Source: an uncultured Eubacteriales bacterium
GTDB taxonomy: Bacteria; Bacillota; Clostridia; Oscillospirales; Oscillospiraceae
DNA length: 64,000 nucleotides
NCBI GenBank assembly: GCA_900319695.1
Contig: ONPN01000001.1
Span: forward strand, 1 to 64,000
Direction of reading: 5' to 3'
Position numbers and translations under genes: made by a program
The notes under the pieces: generated by a model
What the model saw: the letters and a program-made list of their open reading frames with translations, nothing else
The model's database searches: none
What the model was told of the DNA's origin: nothing
Part shown: positions 1 to 7,967 of the stretch, one piece after another
Numbering within the stretch: position 1 is the first letter of the stretch
Layout: every line of letters starts with the position of its first letter

Positions 1-103
1 TTTTCGCAGATGTACTTTGTGTACCTCAAGAAAAAGTGACGAAATCAGGGCACAAATTTTCCAGGAGATGCCGCAGGCGGATTGTGCGGTGTTGCCTTAT
101 AGG

Positions 104-150
104 AATGCCCGTCGGCTGCTTGATGCATAAGCAGTCGGCGGGCATTTTTT
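104..150 (+). terminator. Rho-independent terminator
   Basis: An approximately 17-bp stem (left arm AATGCCCGTCGGCTGCTT from 104, loop GATGCAT) is followed by a run of T on the plus strand. It probably ends a transcript entering from the left of the window. On the minus strand the hairpin also lies directly after the fucO stop but has no good T tract there. Positions 1-103 hold no gene I can support. Confidence 0.75.
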
Positions 151-152
151 GT

Positions 153-1301
153 TTACATCAGGCTGCGGTAGAGGGCGGCGATTTCTTCAACGCTGGTGTC
201 GCGGGGGTTGCCGGGGCGGCAGGCGTCGGCGAAGGCGGACTCGGACAGGAACTGTACATCCTCGTCCTTGACGATCTCCTTGAGGTCGGCGGGGATGCCC
301 ACATCGGCGCCCAGCTTCTTGACGGCGGCGATGGTAGCCTTGGCTGCGTCCTCGTCGTTCATGGTGTCGATATAGGGAACTTCCATCGCGCGGCCGATAG
401 CACGGTAGCGTTCACCGGCGACGGGCATGTTGTACTCGAGGCCCAGAGGCAGCAGGATCGCGCAGGCGACGCCGTGGGGCGTGTCGTACAGAGCGCTCAG
501 GCCGTGGGCCATGGAGTGGACGATGCCGAGGCCGACGTTACTAAAGCCCATGCCGGCGATATACTGGCCGAGAGCCATGCCCTCGCGGCCCGCCTCGTCG
601 TTTTCGACGGCGGCGCGGAGGTTCTTCGCGATCAGGCGTATAGCCTCGAGGTGGAACATGTCGGAGATGGCGCAGTGGCCCTTGGTGATATAGCCCTCGA
701 TGGCGTGGGTCAGGGCGTCCATGCCGGTGGCGGCGGTCAGAGGCTTGGGCATGGAGTACATCATCTCGGGATCGACCACGGCGACCTCGGGGATGTCATT
801 GGTATCGACGCAGACAAACTTGCGCTTCTTCTCCACGTCGGTGATGACGTAGTTGATGGTGACCTCGGCGGCCGTGCCGGCGGTGGTGGGGACGGCGATG
901 GTAAAGACCGCGTGCTGCTTGGTGGGGGCCACACCTTCGAGGGAGCGGACGTCGGCAAACTCGGGATTGTTGACAATGATGCCGATGGCCTTGGAGGTGT
1001 CCATAACGGAGCCGCCGCCCACGGCGATGATGCAGTCAGCCGCAAACTCCTTGAAGGCCTTGACGCCGTTCTGGACGTTCTCAATGGTGGGGTTGGGCTT
1101 GATGTCGGTGTAGAACGTATAGCTTACGCCGATCTCGTCCAGGACGTCGGTGATCTTCTTGATTTCGCCGGACTTGACAACGTGGCGGCCGGAGGCGATG
1201 AAGGCGCGCTTGAAGCCGCGGCGGCTCAGTTCGCCGCCGATCTCCTTGACGGCGCCGACGCCGTGATAGGATACGGGATTGAGTACGATGCGATTAGCCA
1301 T
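153..1301 (-). CDS. fucO: Lactaldehyde reductase (iron-dependent class III alcohol dehydrogenase)
   Basis: This 382-residue protein follows E. coli FucO closely along its whole length, with shared blocks such as NNPEFADVRSLEG, TTAGTAAEVTINYVITD, DALTHAIEGYIT and GQYIAGMGFSNVGLG. The family is an NAD(H)-dependent, Fe(II)-containing cytosolic enzyme that reduces lactaldehyde to 1,2-propanediol during anaerobic fucose or rhamnose use. The cofactor motif is IAVGGGSVMDTSKAIG at about residues 93-108. The metal-binding residues lie in the D-H-H region around 195-280 (DALTHAIEG, HSMAHGLSALYDTPHG). A ribosome binding site, AAAAGGAGAT, precedes the ATG. No other fucose genes are in view, so a related 1,3-propanediol or butanol dehydrogenase role is possible. 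It lies 28 bp after the secreted-protein gene on the same strand. Confidence 0.9.
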   Translation of the reverse strand: MANRIVLNPVSYHGVGAVKEIGGELSRRGFKRAFIASGRHVVKSGEIKKITDVLDEIGVSYTFYTDIKPNPTIENVQNGVKAFKEFAADCIIAVGGGSVMDTSKAIGIIVNNPEFADVRSLEGVAPTKQHAVFTIAVPTTAGTAAEVTINYVITDVEKKRKFVCVDTNDIPEVAVVDPEMMYSMPKPLTAATGMDALTHAIEGYITKGHCAISDMFHLEAIRLIAKNLRAAVENDEAGREGMALGQYIAGMGFSNVGLGIVHSMAHGLSALYDTPHGVACAILLPLGLEYNMPVAGERYRAIGRAMEVPYIDTMNDEDAAKATIAAVKKLGADVGIPADLKEIVKDEDVQFLSESAFADACRPGNPRDTSVEEIAALYRSLM

Positions 1302-1328
1302 GGTAATATCTCCTTTTCAAATTGAATT

Positions 1329-2669
1329 TCAGTCAAAAGAGCCGTCCCAGCCGTCATCCCAACCGCTGTCCCAGCCCCAATCGGACGCATCGCCCCAGTC
1401 GACTCCGGTCTCGTAATAATTGACGTCGCCGTCGCTTTCAAGGGCTGTCGGATCGCCGATGTACGTCTCCTCGTACCAGCCGTCGGGCTCATCGCCCAGT
1501 TCGACTTCGGTCTCGTAATAGTTGGTTTCGCCGTCACTTTCAAGGGCTGACGGATCGCCGATGTACGTCTCCTCGTTCCAATCGCCGAACACCTCGTCCC
1601 ATGCGTCAAAGCTGTCTTCTTCGTCCTCTGCAAGCAGAGCAGCGTCGACATCCTCGTCGTCATCGCCGCCGTCGTAGTTTTTCACAAAGGATTCATAGGT
1701 CGTCGTGATTTTCCCGTCGGGCGCCTTGGACACCGTTTTGAGGTCGACCCTGCCGCCGCCGAACCGATATGCGGTGGCGCAGACCGTTCCCTCAGCTCCG
1801 TCATCCCGATACTCGATTTCCATGAAGGCGCGCTGGCCTGTCCCGTCCATATAAACGCCTCTGCCGGAACCGAATCCGTCTTCATTCAGCGTGTACGAAG
1901 TTCTTTCCGTCTCACGATAGCCGTCTTTATCCATGGTCTCCAGGGACTCTATGACAAAGCGTTTTCCGTTGTCCTGATATTTATAGGAGACGCTTTGATT
2001 TGTATAGGAGCCGTCCGGATCCTGCTGATAGAAGCTCTGCTTGACGGTCTGCCCGGCAGCGTTTTCGTCGATGATCTCCTTGATCACGGTGCCGTCGCTG
2101 CGCTTTCTGGAATACTCTGTGGAGGTCGAGCCGTCCGGATACGTGAACTTTACCTCTTCGACAGACTCGCCATCGCTGACCTCGTAAGCCACGCTCAGGT
2201 CATACAGCTTGTTTCCGCCTGCGTCGCGGACCTCGCCGCGGCCGCTGCTCTTGCCGTCGGCGTCAACGATGAGCTGCAGGCGCTCAAATTTCTGCGACAT
2301 GTCCGGCATCGTATACACCGTCCGGCTGTCCACCACCTGCGAGCCGTCGCTGCGATAGGTCCAGACCGCTTCGTCGTCCTTCCAGGTGCCGTTGTTTTCC
2401 AGGCCCGCTACTCTCTCGCTGGTCTTCTGACCCTCTTCATTGTAGAAGGCCACGATTTTCTCAACCAGCTGTCCGTTGTCTCCGAGCGTGTCAACCTCCT
2501 CACGAATCAGCTTTCCATTTGTGTCGCGGTACTGAAACGTGTTGACGCGCTCTCCGTGTAAAATCTCCGTGCTGTAAGTCATCACCAGATTGTCGTCCGC
2601 TGCGAAGGCGCTGCCGCAGAGGGACAGGACCAAAACCAGCGCCAGAGTGATTGCCAGTGCTTTTTTCAT
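1329..2669 (-). CDS. Secreted protein with C-terminal tandem repeats, unknown function
   Basis: I do not recognise this 446-residue protein. Its start is the ATG preceded by AGGAGG seven bases upstream, which opens a clear Sec signal peptide (MKKALAITLALVLVLSLC, cleavage near AFA-ADD at residue 23). The body is polar and rich in short beta-type units of the form YRDTNGK, YRSDGSQ and YPDGST, reminiscent of MORN/YwqK-like or RHS-like sheet repeats. Residues 366-433 are two 34-residue direct repeats, each carrying EETYIGDP(S/T)ALESDG and NYYET. The protein ends in a Trp/Asp/Gly-rich tail (DWGWDSGWDDGWDGSFD). There is no lipobox, sortase motif or membrane anchor, so it is predicted to be exported and released. 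It is divergent from another secreted-protein gene at 3029. Confidence 0.75.
   Translation of the reverse strand: MKKALAITLALVLVLSLCGSAFAADDNLVMTYSTEILHGERVNTFQYRDTNGKLIREEVDTLGDNGQLVEKIVAFYNEEGQKTSERVAGLENNGTWKDDEAVWTYRSDGSQVVDSRTVYTMPDMSQKFERLQLIVDADGKSSGRGEVRDAGGNKLYDLSVAYEVSDGESVEEVKFTYPDGSTSTEYSRKRSDGTVIKEIIDENAAGQTVKQSFYQQDPDGSYTNQSVSYKYQDNGKRFVIESLETMDKDGYRETERTSYTLNEDGFGSGRGVYMDGTGQRAFMEIEYRDDGAEGTVCATAYRFGGGRVDLKTVSKAPDGKITTTYESFVKNYDGGDDDEDVDAALLAEDEEDSFDAWDEVFGDWNEETYIGDPSALESDGETNYYETEVELGDEPDGWYEETYIGDPTALESDGDVNYYETGVDWGDASDWGWDSGWDDGWDGSFD
1371..1574 (-). repeat. Two 102-bp tandem repeats inside the secreted-protein gene
   Basis: Two in-frame copies with a period of exactly 102 bp (34 codons) occupy 1473-1574 and 1371-1472. 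The shared core GATCGCCGATGTACGTCTCC lies at 1451 and 1553 on the plus strand. The copies differ at scattered positions, several of them synonymous or conservative, so the duplication is not brand new. Confidence 0.8.
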
Positions 2670-2710
2670 GTCGTATCCTCCTGTAAATATTGTTTTTTCA
2701 GTGTAGCTTG

Positions 2711-2739
2711 ATTTTAGCATACAACGCGCCGAATTTCAA
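2711..2739 (-). promoter_or_regulatory. Sigma-A type promoter for the secreted-protein gene
   Basis: On the minus strand TTGAAA (2739-2734) is separated by 17 bp from TAAAAT (2716-2711), about 40 bp upstream of the ATG at 2669. Spacing and hexamers fit a vegetative promoter. The 2670-3028 gap otherwise holds the divergent promoter listed separately and AT-rich DNA with no gene. Confidence 0.55.
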
Positions 2740-2899
2740 GTAATGGCGCAGAACGTGCCCTGCTCTGTCCGGAAAAGCGCATCGTGTATTACCGCCTTGT
2801 CAGTTTTCAAAGAATAATAATTTAATCGCATTATATCATTGGACTCCCATTAAATAAAGAAAAAACGCTGAAAAATATAGGCGCATATTGCGTCCCTCC

Positions 2900-2928
2900 T
2901 TGTATTTACGTTGAAAATACGATATGAT
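2900..2928 (+). promoter_or_regulatory. Sigma-A type promoter for the 3029 gene
   Basis: TTGTAT (2900-2905), a 17-bp spacer and TATGAT (2923-2928) lie about 100 bp upstream of the ATG at 3029, leaving an untranslated leader of roughly 95 bases. Confidence 0.5.
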
Positions 2929-3028
2929 ATACGAAACTGTCTTTACGTGAGCATCCCGGCAGCGATTGCCGGAGCGGTCATCAGCTTGTTAAACTAACCC
3001 TGCGGGGTAAAATACGAAAGGAGAAACT

Positions 3029-3847
3029 ATGAAAAAACAAATCAGTCTGCTTTTGGCGATCCTGATGATCCTCTCTCTTTGCGCAAACGCATTTGCGGAG
3101 GAGACTGGGGAGCTGATTTTCACACCCGACATTGTGATGGACCGTCTGGAGAAGGGCGATGATTCTGCCCGGACGGCGGAAGATCAGACGGTAAACGGCG
3201 TTTATCGTCTTGTGGAAATGCTGGGTACTGCAGCCGCGATTCGCGCCACGGATGAAGACTGCGAGATCATCAATGCGTATCTTGAACGGATTTACGATGG
3301 TGACGAGCAGAATCTCAGCAATCAGCAAAAGCTCGCGATCGGCGCCATGCAGGCTTTTAATATTCTGGAGTTCATTGCGGAGCAGGAAGATCCCCAAGTG
3401 AAATACCAGAGCAATCGCGATGCGATCAGAGAGTACTTCAGCGACGGGGACGATGAGGCCAGAGACGCAAGGGATCAGACGCTGAACGCGCTCTACAGCG
3501 CCGTGTATATGGCTGCGCTGATCCTTGAGGAGATGTGCCCGACCAAAGAGATGATTGCGAACATTGACGAAGAACTGAATGCTTTCAGTGATGATAACAA
3601 TATCTGCCAGGCTGTGGATGATCAAATCGTAAACGGCGCCTATTGGCTGCAAAGAATGCTGACCGGTATAGTCTCGTATCTTTCTCCGAGCGATGCGTAC
3701 ATGAATACGGTTTTTGATATGTCTGCCGAGATCGCGCAAGACGCAAATAACCAGACCGACCTGGAGAACGAACTGGTCGTATGGCTGTACAGCTGCGTCC
3801 AGATGTCGGGGCTGTTTGCGGAAGAGCTTCTCGCCGAAGCGGAATAA
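3029..3847 (+). CDS. Secreted all-helical repeat protein, unknown function
   Basis: The 272-residue product starts with a Sec signal peptide (MKKQISLLLAILMILSLC, cleavage near AFA-EE at residue 23) after an AAAGGAG ribosome binding site. The mature part contains five related helical units centred near residues 53, 99, 150, 199 and 246, each resembling D-D-x-A-x-x-A-x-D-Q-T-x-N-x-x-Y. Examples are EDQTVNGVYRLVEML, RDQTLNALYSAVYMA and DDQIVNGAYWLQRML. The spacing is 46-51 residues. I know of no named family with this pattern. It is very acidic and lacks a lipobox or anchor. It is divergently transcribed from the secreted repeat protein at 1329-2669 and has a near-identical style of signal peptide. 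A strong terminator follows, so it is probably monocistronic. Confidence 0.75.
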   Translation: MKKQISLLLAILMILSLCANAFAEETGELIFTPDIVMDRLEKGDDSARTAEDQTVNGVYRLVEMLGTAAAIRATDEDCEIINAYLERIYDGDEQNLSNQQKLAIGAMQAFNILEFIAEQEDPQVKYQSNRDAIREYFSDGDDEARDARDQTLNALYSAVYMAALILEEMCPTKEMIANIDEELNAFSDDNNICQAVDDQIVNGAYWLQRMLTGIVSYLSPSDAYMNTVFDMSAEIAQDANNQTDLENELVVWLYSCVQMSGLFAEELLAEAE

Positions 3848-3869
3848 TAAAACATATGGCTTCAAAACC

Positions 3870-3912
3870 GGCCGGAAGCGCTGCCTGTGCGACAGCGTTT
3901 CCGGCCGTTTTC
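3870..3912 (+). terminator. Rho-independent terminator
   Basis: A 14-bp stem starting GGCCGGAAGCGCTG with one G-U pair and a 9-base loop is followed by GTTTTC. It lies 23 bp after the stop of the helical repeat protein. Confidence 0.8.
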
Positions 3913-3996
3913 ATATCAATCGCGCCGATTCCCGGCAGCTTTTTTCCGGGAACCCGGATCTTGTCGAAGTGCTGTGAAAAAAGTGTTATTTTGGCA

Positions 3997-4025
3997 TTGT
4001 GAGTTGCACAAACCTGTGATATGAT
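3997..4025 (+). promoter_or_regulatory. Sigma-A type promoter for the zinc-ribbon protein gene
   Basis: TTGTGA (3997-4002) and TATGAT (4020-4025) are 17 bp apart. The ATG is at 4057, so the leader is about 25 bases. Confidence 0.6.
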
Positions 4026-4056
4026 AGTATCACTCTATAAAATAAAGGTGGCTCCC

Positions 4057-4695
4057 ATGACTGATAAAACGATAAAAAATCCCGACAGTTCGGCAAAAAC
4101 CGTCCGCTGCTCTCATTGCGGATCGGAGTATTCCGGAAAACTGCAAAAATGTCCTGTCTGCGGCAGAAGTGTTTCAAGGGACAGATTTTCCTGGCTCAGC
4201 AGATTTCTCGGCAGCACAGGCGATCAGAAGAGCCCGTCGAGAGTCTACCTCCCCGCAATCATCGGCGCCTGCCTGATGCTGACCGCCTTTACAGCCGGCA
4301 TAACGATGAACATTTCCGCAAACGCCCGCGATGCTGAGCCCGTTTCAACTCCTGAAGTTTTCGTGCTGGCGTCGCCGCTTCCTGTCTTCACCCCTGCCCC
4401 AACTCCCACGCCTGAAATCACCAGCATAAAGCTCTATGCGTTCGGGCGCGAACTGGACGCCGACGGGTTTACCGCATACGTCGGGGATAAGCCCTTCTCG
4501 ATCTCCGTTGAATTGGAGCCTCAGATCCGTTACGCCCCTGTGTCCTGGTTCATAAGCGACAGCGCCTCCCTGTCCGTCAGCGATGACGGCCTGAGCTGCG
4601 AATTTACCGCGCTGAAACCCACCGGAAAAAACGAGCTGACTGTAAGCTGCTATGGGGCCGAAACCACAATACCCGTGTATCTGTGGGAGCGTTAA
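4057..4695 (+). CDS. Zinc-ribbon membrane protein with Ig-like extracellular domain
   Basis: The start chosen is the ATG after AAAGGTGG, giving 212 residues. A cytoplasmic zinc ribbon with Cys18, Cys21, Cys32 and Cys35 (CSHCG and CPVCG) is followed by one membrane helix at about 64-84. A Pro/Thr-rich extracellular linker (TPAPTPTPE) spans roughly 100-120. The C-terminal domain of about 90 residues resembles a bacterial Ig-like (BIG_2) fold, with ITSIKLYAFGREL at its start and VSWFISDSASLSVSDDG in the middle. This layout of zinc ribbon, helix, linker and Ig-like domain is common in Clostridia surface or sensor proteins of unknown function. It precedes the HD-GYP gene by 101 bp on the same strand. 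Confidence 0.7.
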   Translation: MTDKTIKNPDSSAKTVRCSHCGSEYSGKLQKCPVCGRSVSRDRFSWLSRFLGSTGDQKSPSRVYLPAIIGACLMLTAFTAGITMNISANARDAEPVSTPEVFVLASPLPVFTPAPTPTPEITSIKLYAFGRELDADGFTAYVGDKPFSISVELEPQIRYAPVSWFISDSASLSVSDDGLSCEFTALKPTGKNELTVSCYGAETTIPVYLWER

Positions 4696-4796
4696 TCGGC
4701 GGCGAATAGTAAGACCGGCAAAGAGGAATTGATAAGCCGCTCTTAACTGTTTTAGTCAGGCGTTTTTTCATCCGCACCGCAGGGAGACAGAAGCTT

Positions 4797-6149
4797 ATGA
4801 GCATTGTTGGATTTATCAGCAGCTATCAACTGGATATTATGCTCTTTTTGAGCGGGATCTGCGCCATTATGACCGTGATGACGGCAATGACCAAGTCCCT
4901 GGCGCCGAGTCGGCGGCGGGTACTCGCCCTGCTTGAGCTGGCTGCGGTGCTGCTGCTTATGTTCGACCGTTTCGCTTATCTCTACCGCGGCGACATCAGT
5001 GTTACCGGCTACTGGGTGGTCAGAATCAGCAACTTCATGGTGTATTATCTCACCTTGTACCTGATGCACGAAGTCACGCTCTATCTGATCGATCTCTACA
5101 GCGGCAAAGGCATTCAGCAGAGTTTCTTACGCAGGCTCCGCTTCTGCGAGCTGCTCTTTGTCGTCGGCACTGTGCTGCTGGTCGTTTCGCAGTTTACAGG
5201 TCTCTATTACTCCTTTGATGAGAACAATATCTATCACAGGGCTCCCGGCAATTTCATCTGTTTTCTGATTCCCCTGGCCATTTCCTTTTTACAGATTTCA
5301 GTCGTCGTGCAGTATCGTAAATACCTGAGCCGACCGGTCGTGATCTCCCTGATGCTGAATGCGATCGTGCCGATCATTGCGTCGATCATCCAGCTTTTTG
5401 TCTACGGGGTCTCGCTGACCAATATCAGCATCGTGGGCATGGTCATCATTCTGCACCTTAACGCGCTGGTCGACCTGAACGAAGAGGTTGAACACGCGAG
5501 ACAGACGGAGATCACGGTCTATAAGGAGGCCCGAAAAAAGGAGCACGATCTCTTTAAGCAGACCGTCGGCGCTCTGGTCAACGCGATCGAGGCGAAGGAT
5601 ACGTACACCAACGGACACTCGCACAGAGTCGCCATGTATTCGGAGCGCATCGCCAGAAGAGCCGGCAAATCGGACGAATTTTGCGAGGAACTGCACTTCA
5701 CGGCTCTCCTGCACGACGTGGGAAAAATCGGCATCGACAACTCGATCATCAACAAGGAGGGCAAGCTGACAGCCGCGGAATATGACGAGATCAAGCAGCA
5801 TCCGGCCATGGGCAGCCAGATCCTCTCCAGCATTGAGCAGACGCCATATCTCATGACGGGCGCCAATTACCACCATGAGCGCTATGACGGGAAGGGCTAT
5901 CCGAAGGGTCTCAAGGGCGAGGAAATCCCTGAGATGGCGCGCATTATCTCCGTCGCGGATGCCTATGACGCGATGACCTCGAAAAGGAGCTACCGGGAAC
6001 CTCTGCCCCAGTCCGCTGTCAGGGCCGAGCTTGTCAAAGAGCGCGGAAAGCAGTTTGATCCCTTCTACGCCGACGTGATGATCCGCCTGATGGACGCCGA
6101 TGACGAATACGAAATGCGTGAAAAAGAAGTATCGCCGGACAGGGTTTGA
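4797..6149 (+). CDS. Membrane HD-GYP domain protein (probable cyclic-di-GMP phosphodiesterase)
   Basis: The protein has 450 residues. The first 225 form about six or seven membrane helices resembling a 7TM sensory module, then a helical linker (225-260) leads to an HD-GYP domain at about 262-435. The metal and catalytic motifs are intact: H306-D307 in LLHDVGKIG, HHERYDGKGYP at 359-369, and SVADAYDAMTSKRSYR at about 386-400. HD-GYP enzymes hydrolyse cyclic-di-GMP, and some act on related cyclic dinucleotides, so the substrate is inferred. No GGDEF gene is in the window. The ATG follows GCAGGGAGACAG. The membrane module probably senses a ligand or membrane state and controls the cytoplasmic domain. 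Confidence 0.85.
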   Translation: MSIVGFISSYQLDIMLFLSGICAIMTVMTAMTKSLAPSRRRVLALLELAAVLLLMFDRFAYLYRGDISVTGYWVVRISNFMVYYLTLYLMHEVTLYLIDLYSGKGIQQSFLRRLRFCELLFVVGTVLLVVSQFTGLYYSFDENNIYHRAPGNFICFLIPLAISFLQISVVVQYRKYLSRPVVISLMLNAIVPIIASIIQLFVYGVSLTNISIVGMVIILHLNALVDLNEEVEHARQTEITVYKEARKKEHDLFKQTVGALVNAIEAKDTYTNGHSHRVAMYSERIARRAGKSDEFCEELHFTALLHDVGKIGIDNSIINKEGKLTAAEYDEIKQHPAMGSQILSSIEQTPYLMTGANYHHERYDGKGYPKGLKGEEIPEMARIISVADAYDAMTSKRSYREPLPQSAVRAELVKERGKQFDPFYADVMIRLMDADDEYEMREKEVSPDRV

Positions 6150-6190
6150 CGATGCCCGCTGCACATACTGATTGAAACGAGGAACATGTT

Positions 6191-7072
6191 ATGCATATTC
6201 TGGAAAACGAGGCTCTGAAAATCTCTGTTGCGGATGCCGGCGCGGAACTGTGCAGCGTTGTGGACAAGGCGGACGGATGTGAGCGCCTCTGGACTGCCGA
6301 CCCCGCGATCTGGAACCGGCACGCGCCCATCCTGTTCCCCTTTGTCGGCAAGCTCGCGGGCGGTGAATATCGAATCGGCGGCAGAGCTTATGCGATGAAG
6401 ACCCAGCACGGCTTTGCCCGCGATATGGTCTTTGAGTGCGTGGAAGCTGCCGACAGCTCCGTCACCCACCGTCTTCTGCCCACGGACGCAACGCGCGCGA
6501 TCTATCCCTATGAGTTCAGCCTCCTGATCCGCCACAGCCTGGACGCCGCCGACCCGCGCCTGCTGCGCATCGAGTGGACGGTGGAAAACCACGGCACGGA
6601 CACGATGTACTTCTCCATCGGCGGCCACCCCGGCTTCCTCATGCCGCCGGGCGTTGAGAAGGAGGACTGCTTTGTTCAATTCCCCGGCCTCGACACGCTG
6701 CGCTATTTCAGCGTGAACGCACAGGGATACGCACTCCCCGATCGGCTAAAGACGCTGCGTCTTGAAAACGGCTTTGCTCCCTATCAGACGGACATCCCGG
6801 ACACCTGGATCTTCCCGGACGGCCAGGTACAGAGCGCCGCCATTGCGGGGCCTGACCATCGGCCTTATGTCACACTGAACTGTGAGGGCTTTCCCCTGCT
6901 CGCTGTCTGGGCCAATCCCAAAGGACCCTTTATCTGTCTTGAGCCCTGGTTCGGCCGCACGGACGACGAGGGCTTCACCGGCACGCTCGAAGACAAAGCC
7001 GGCATGGAGAAGCTCGTCCCCGGTGAGATTCGTCATATCACATACAGCATCCGCTTCCACGCCGCGGAATAA
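6191..7072 (+). CDS. Aldose 1-epimerase family protein (LacX-like)
   Basis: This 293-residue protein matches the galactose mutarotase-like beta-sandwich family, LacX subgroup. Landmarks are RHAPILFPFVGKL (about residues 38-50), KTQHGFARD (about 70-78), the active-site block FSIGGHPGFL (about 144-153) and LEPWFGRTDD near 250. These proteins interconvert alpha and beta sugar anomers. The substrate of LacX-like members is usually unknown, and some act on sugar phosphates. It is 41 bp after the HD-GYP gene and may share its transcript. A terminator follows directly. Confidence 0.8.
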   Translation: MHILENEALKISVADAGAELCSVVDKADGCERLWTADPAIWNRHAPILFPFVGKLAGGEYRIGGRAYAMKTQHGFARDMVFECVEAADSSVTHRLLPTDATRAIYPYEFSLLIRHSLDAADPRLLRIEWTVENHGTDTMYFSIGGHPGFLMPPGVEKEDCFVQFPGLDTLRYFSVNAQGYALPDRLKTLRLENGFAPYQTDIPDTWIFPDGQVQSAAIAGPDHRPYVTLNCEGFPLLAVWANPKGPFICLEPWFGRTDDEGFTGTLEDKAGMEKLVPGEIRHITYSIRFHAAE

Positions 7073-7080
7073 AAGTGAAT

Positions 7081-7125
7081 GAAAGCCATTCAAATCTGTT
7101 CGTGAGATTTGAATGGCTTTCTTAT
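7081..7125 (+). terminator. Terminator hairpin after the epimerase gene
   Basis: A perfect 17-bp stem (GAAAGCCATTCAAATCT at 7081-7097) with loop GTTCGTG is followed by TTAT. The T tract is weak for the strength of the stem. A second small hairpin, with arms TAAAACGGC and GCCGTTTTA, follows at about 7141-7163. Confidence 0.6.
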
Positions 7126-7167
7126 CATACTGGTCTCCCATAAAACGGCTTAAAGCCGTTTTATAGT

Positions 7168-7284
7168 GCCAAAGGCACGTCGGAGACCTATGAGACATGT
7201 TTTGTGCCCGAGGGCACAAAACTGGCAACGCGCCTTGCGCGATGCCTTTTCGTTAAAACGAGCCGTTTTAACGAAAAACAGTAT
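7168..7284. repeat. 117-bp palindromic intergenic repeat, copy 1
   Basis: This copy matches 7851-7967 at 112 of 117 positions, and all five differences are transitions. It is packed with short hairpins: TTTTGTGCCC-GAG-GGGCACAAAA (perfect), a GCGC/GCGC stem, and CGTTAAAACG-AGC-CGTTTTAACG (perfect). It ends at the stop codon of the acyltransferase gene, so on the minus strand it is the 3' untranslated region of that gene. No open frame is present. Confidence 0.85.
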
Positions 7285-7811
7285 CAAACGGTATTCTCAA
7301 TATATTTCTCGGTCGCGTTTTCCATCGGCTTCATCACGGCGGGATTTCCAAAAACCAAGGTATGCGGCGGAACGTCCCGATTTACATAGGAGCCGGGCGC
7401 GATCAGCACGTCGTCTCCGACGGTGATCTGTCCGACAACGATGGCGTTCATCCCGATCCAGACGCGATTGCCGATCACCGGGGCGCCTTTTCTGGAACCG
7501 CGGTTTGTCTGCCCGAGCACGACGCCCTTGTGGATATTGCAGTTTTCTCCGATCACAACGGAGGGATTGATGCTGATGTGGAAGGGATGGCCAACGTAGA
7601 AGCCTTTCCCGATCGACATGAGCCACGGGATCTCGTTTCCGCGCTTCTCACAGTGGCGCTTATACAGGACTCTGTAAAACATCTTAACCATCGGATTGCG
7701 CGCGGTCTGGATTTTGCGGAGATACCTCAGAAGCCGCCTTGTATAAGCGTTTGTACCCGCCTTACCGTAACGGGCCAGGTCGCTTTCATACAATTCTCTG
7801 AATGTGGACAT
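7284..7811 (-). CDS. Serine acetyltransferase-like hexapeptide-repeat acyltransferase
   Basis: This 175-residue protein has an N-terminal helical region (1-65), then a left-handed beta-helix of hexapeptide repeats from about 80 to 160 (INPSVVIGENCNIHKGVVLG, IGNRVWIGMNAIVVG, ITVGDDVLIAPGSYV). It ends with the typical cap VFGNPAVMKP. It resembles the CysE/WcaB branch. GHPFHISINP stands where the active-site His block of serine acetyltransferases lies, and the invariant KGVVLGQ histidine region is present. No cysK or capsule genes are nearby, so O-acetylation of a sugar is as likely as serine acetylation. The ATG follows GAGGGGAAG. The gene lies exactly between the two 117-bp repeats. Confidence 0.75.
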   Translation of the reverse strand: MSTFRELYESDLARYGKAGTNAYTRRLLRYLRKIQTARNPMVKMFYRVLYKRHCEKRGNEIPWLMSIGKGFYVGHPFHISINPSVVIGENCNIHKGVVLGQTNRGSRKGAPVIGNRVWIGMNAIVVGQITVGDDVLIAPGSYVNRDVPPHTLVFGNPAVMKPMENATEKYIENTV

Positions 7812-7850
7812 AGCGCTTCCCCTCTCGCTTGACTTTGCCCGGAGAAAATG

Positions 7851-7967
7851 GCCAAAGGCGCGTCGGAGACCTATGAGACGTGTTTTGTGCCCGAGGGCGC
7901 AAAACTGGCAGCGCGCCTTGCGCGATGCCTTTTCGTTAAAACGAGCTGTTTTAACGAAAAACAGTAT
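7851..7967. repeat. 117-bp palindromic intergenic repeat, copy 2
   Basis: This is the second copy of the element at 7168-7284, in the same orientation, 683 bp away. The GTGCCC/GGGC hairpin carries one G-U type change, and the CGTTAAAACG hairpin has loop AGC with a C-to-T change next to it. It ends at the tyrS stop codon. Each copy therefore begins right after a minus-strand coding region. Confidence 0.85.

Noticed and set aside
36-1325. A 429-codon open frame antisense to fucO
   Set aside because: FucO similarity on the minus strand is full length. The opposite frame contains the left-edge terminator and is Gly/Val/Asp rich.
7141-7967. CRISPR array at the paired repeats
   Set aside because: There are only two copies, 683 bp apart, each ending at a gene, with no short spacers and no cas genes.
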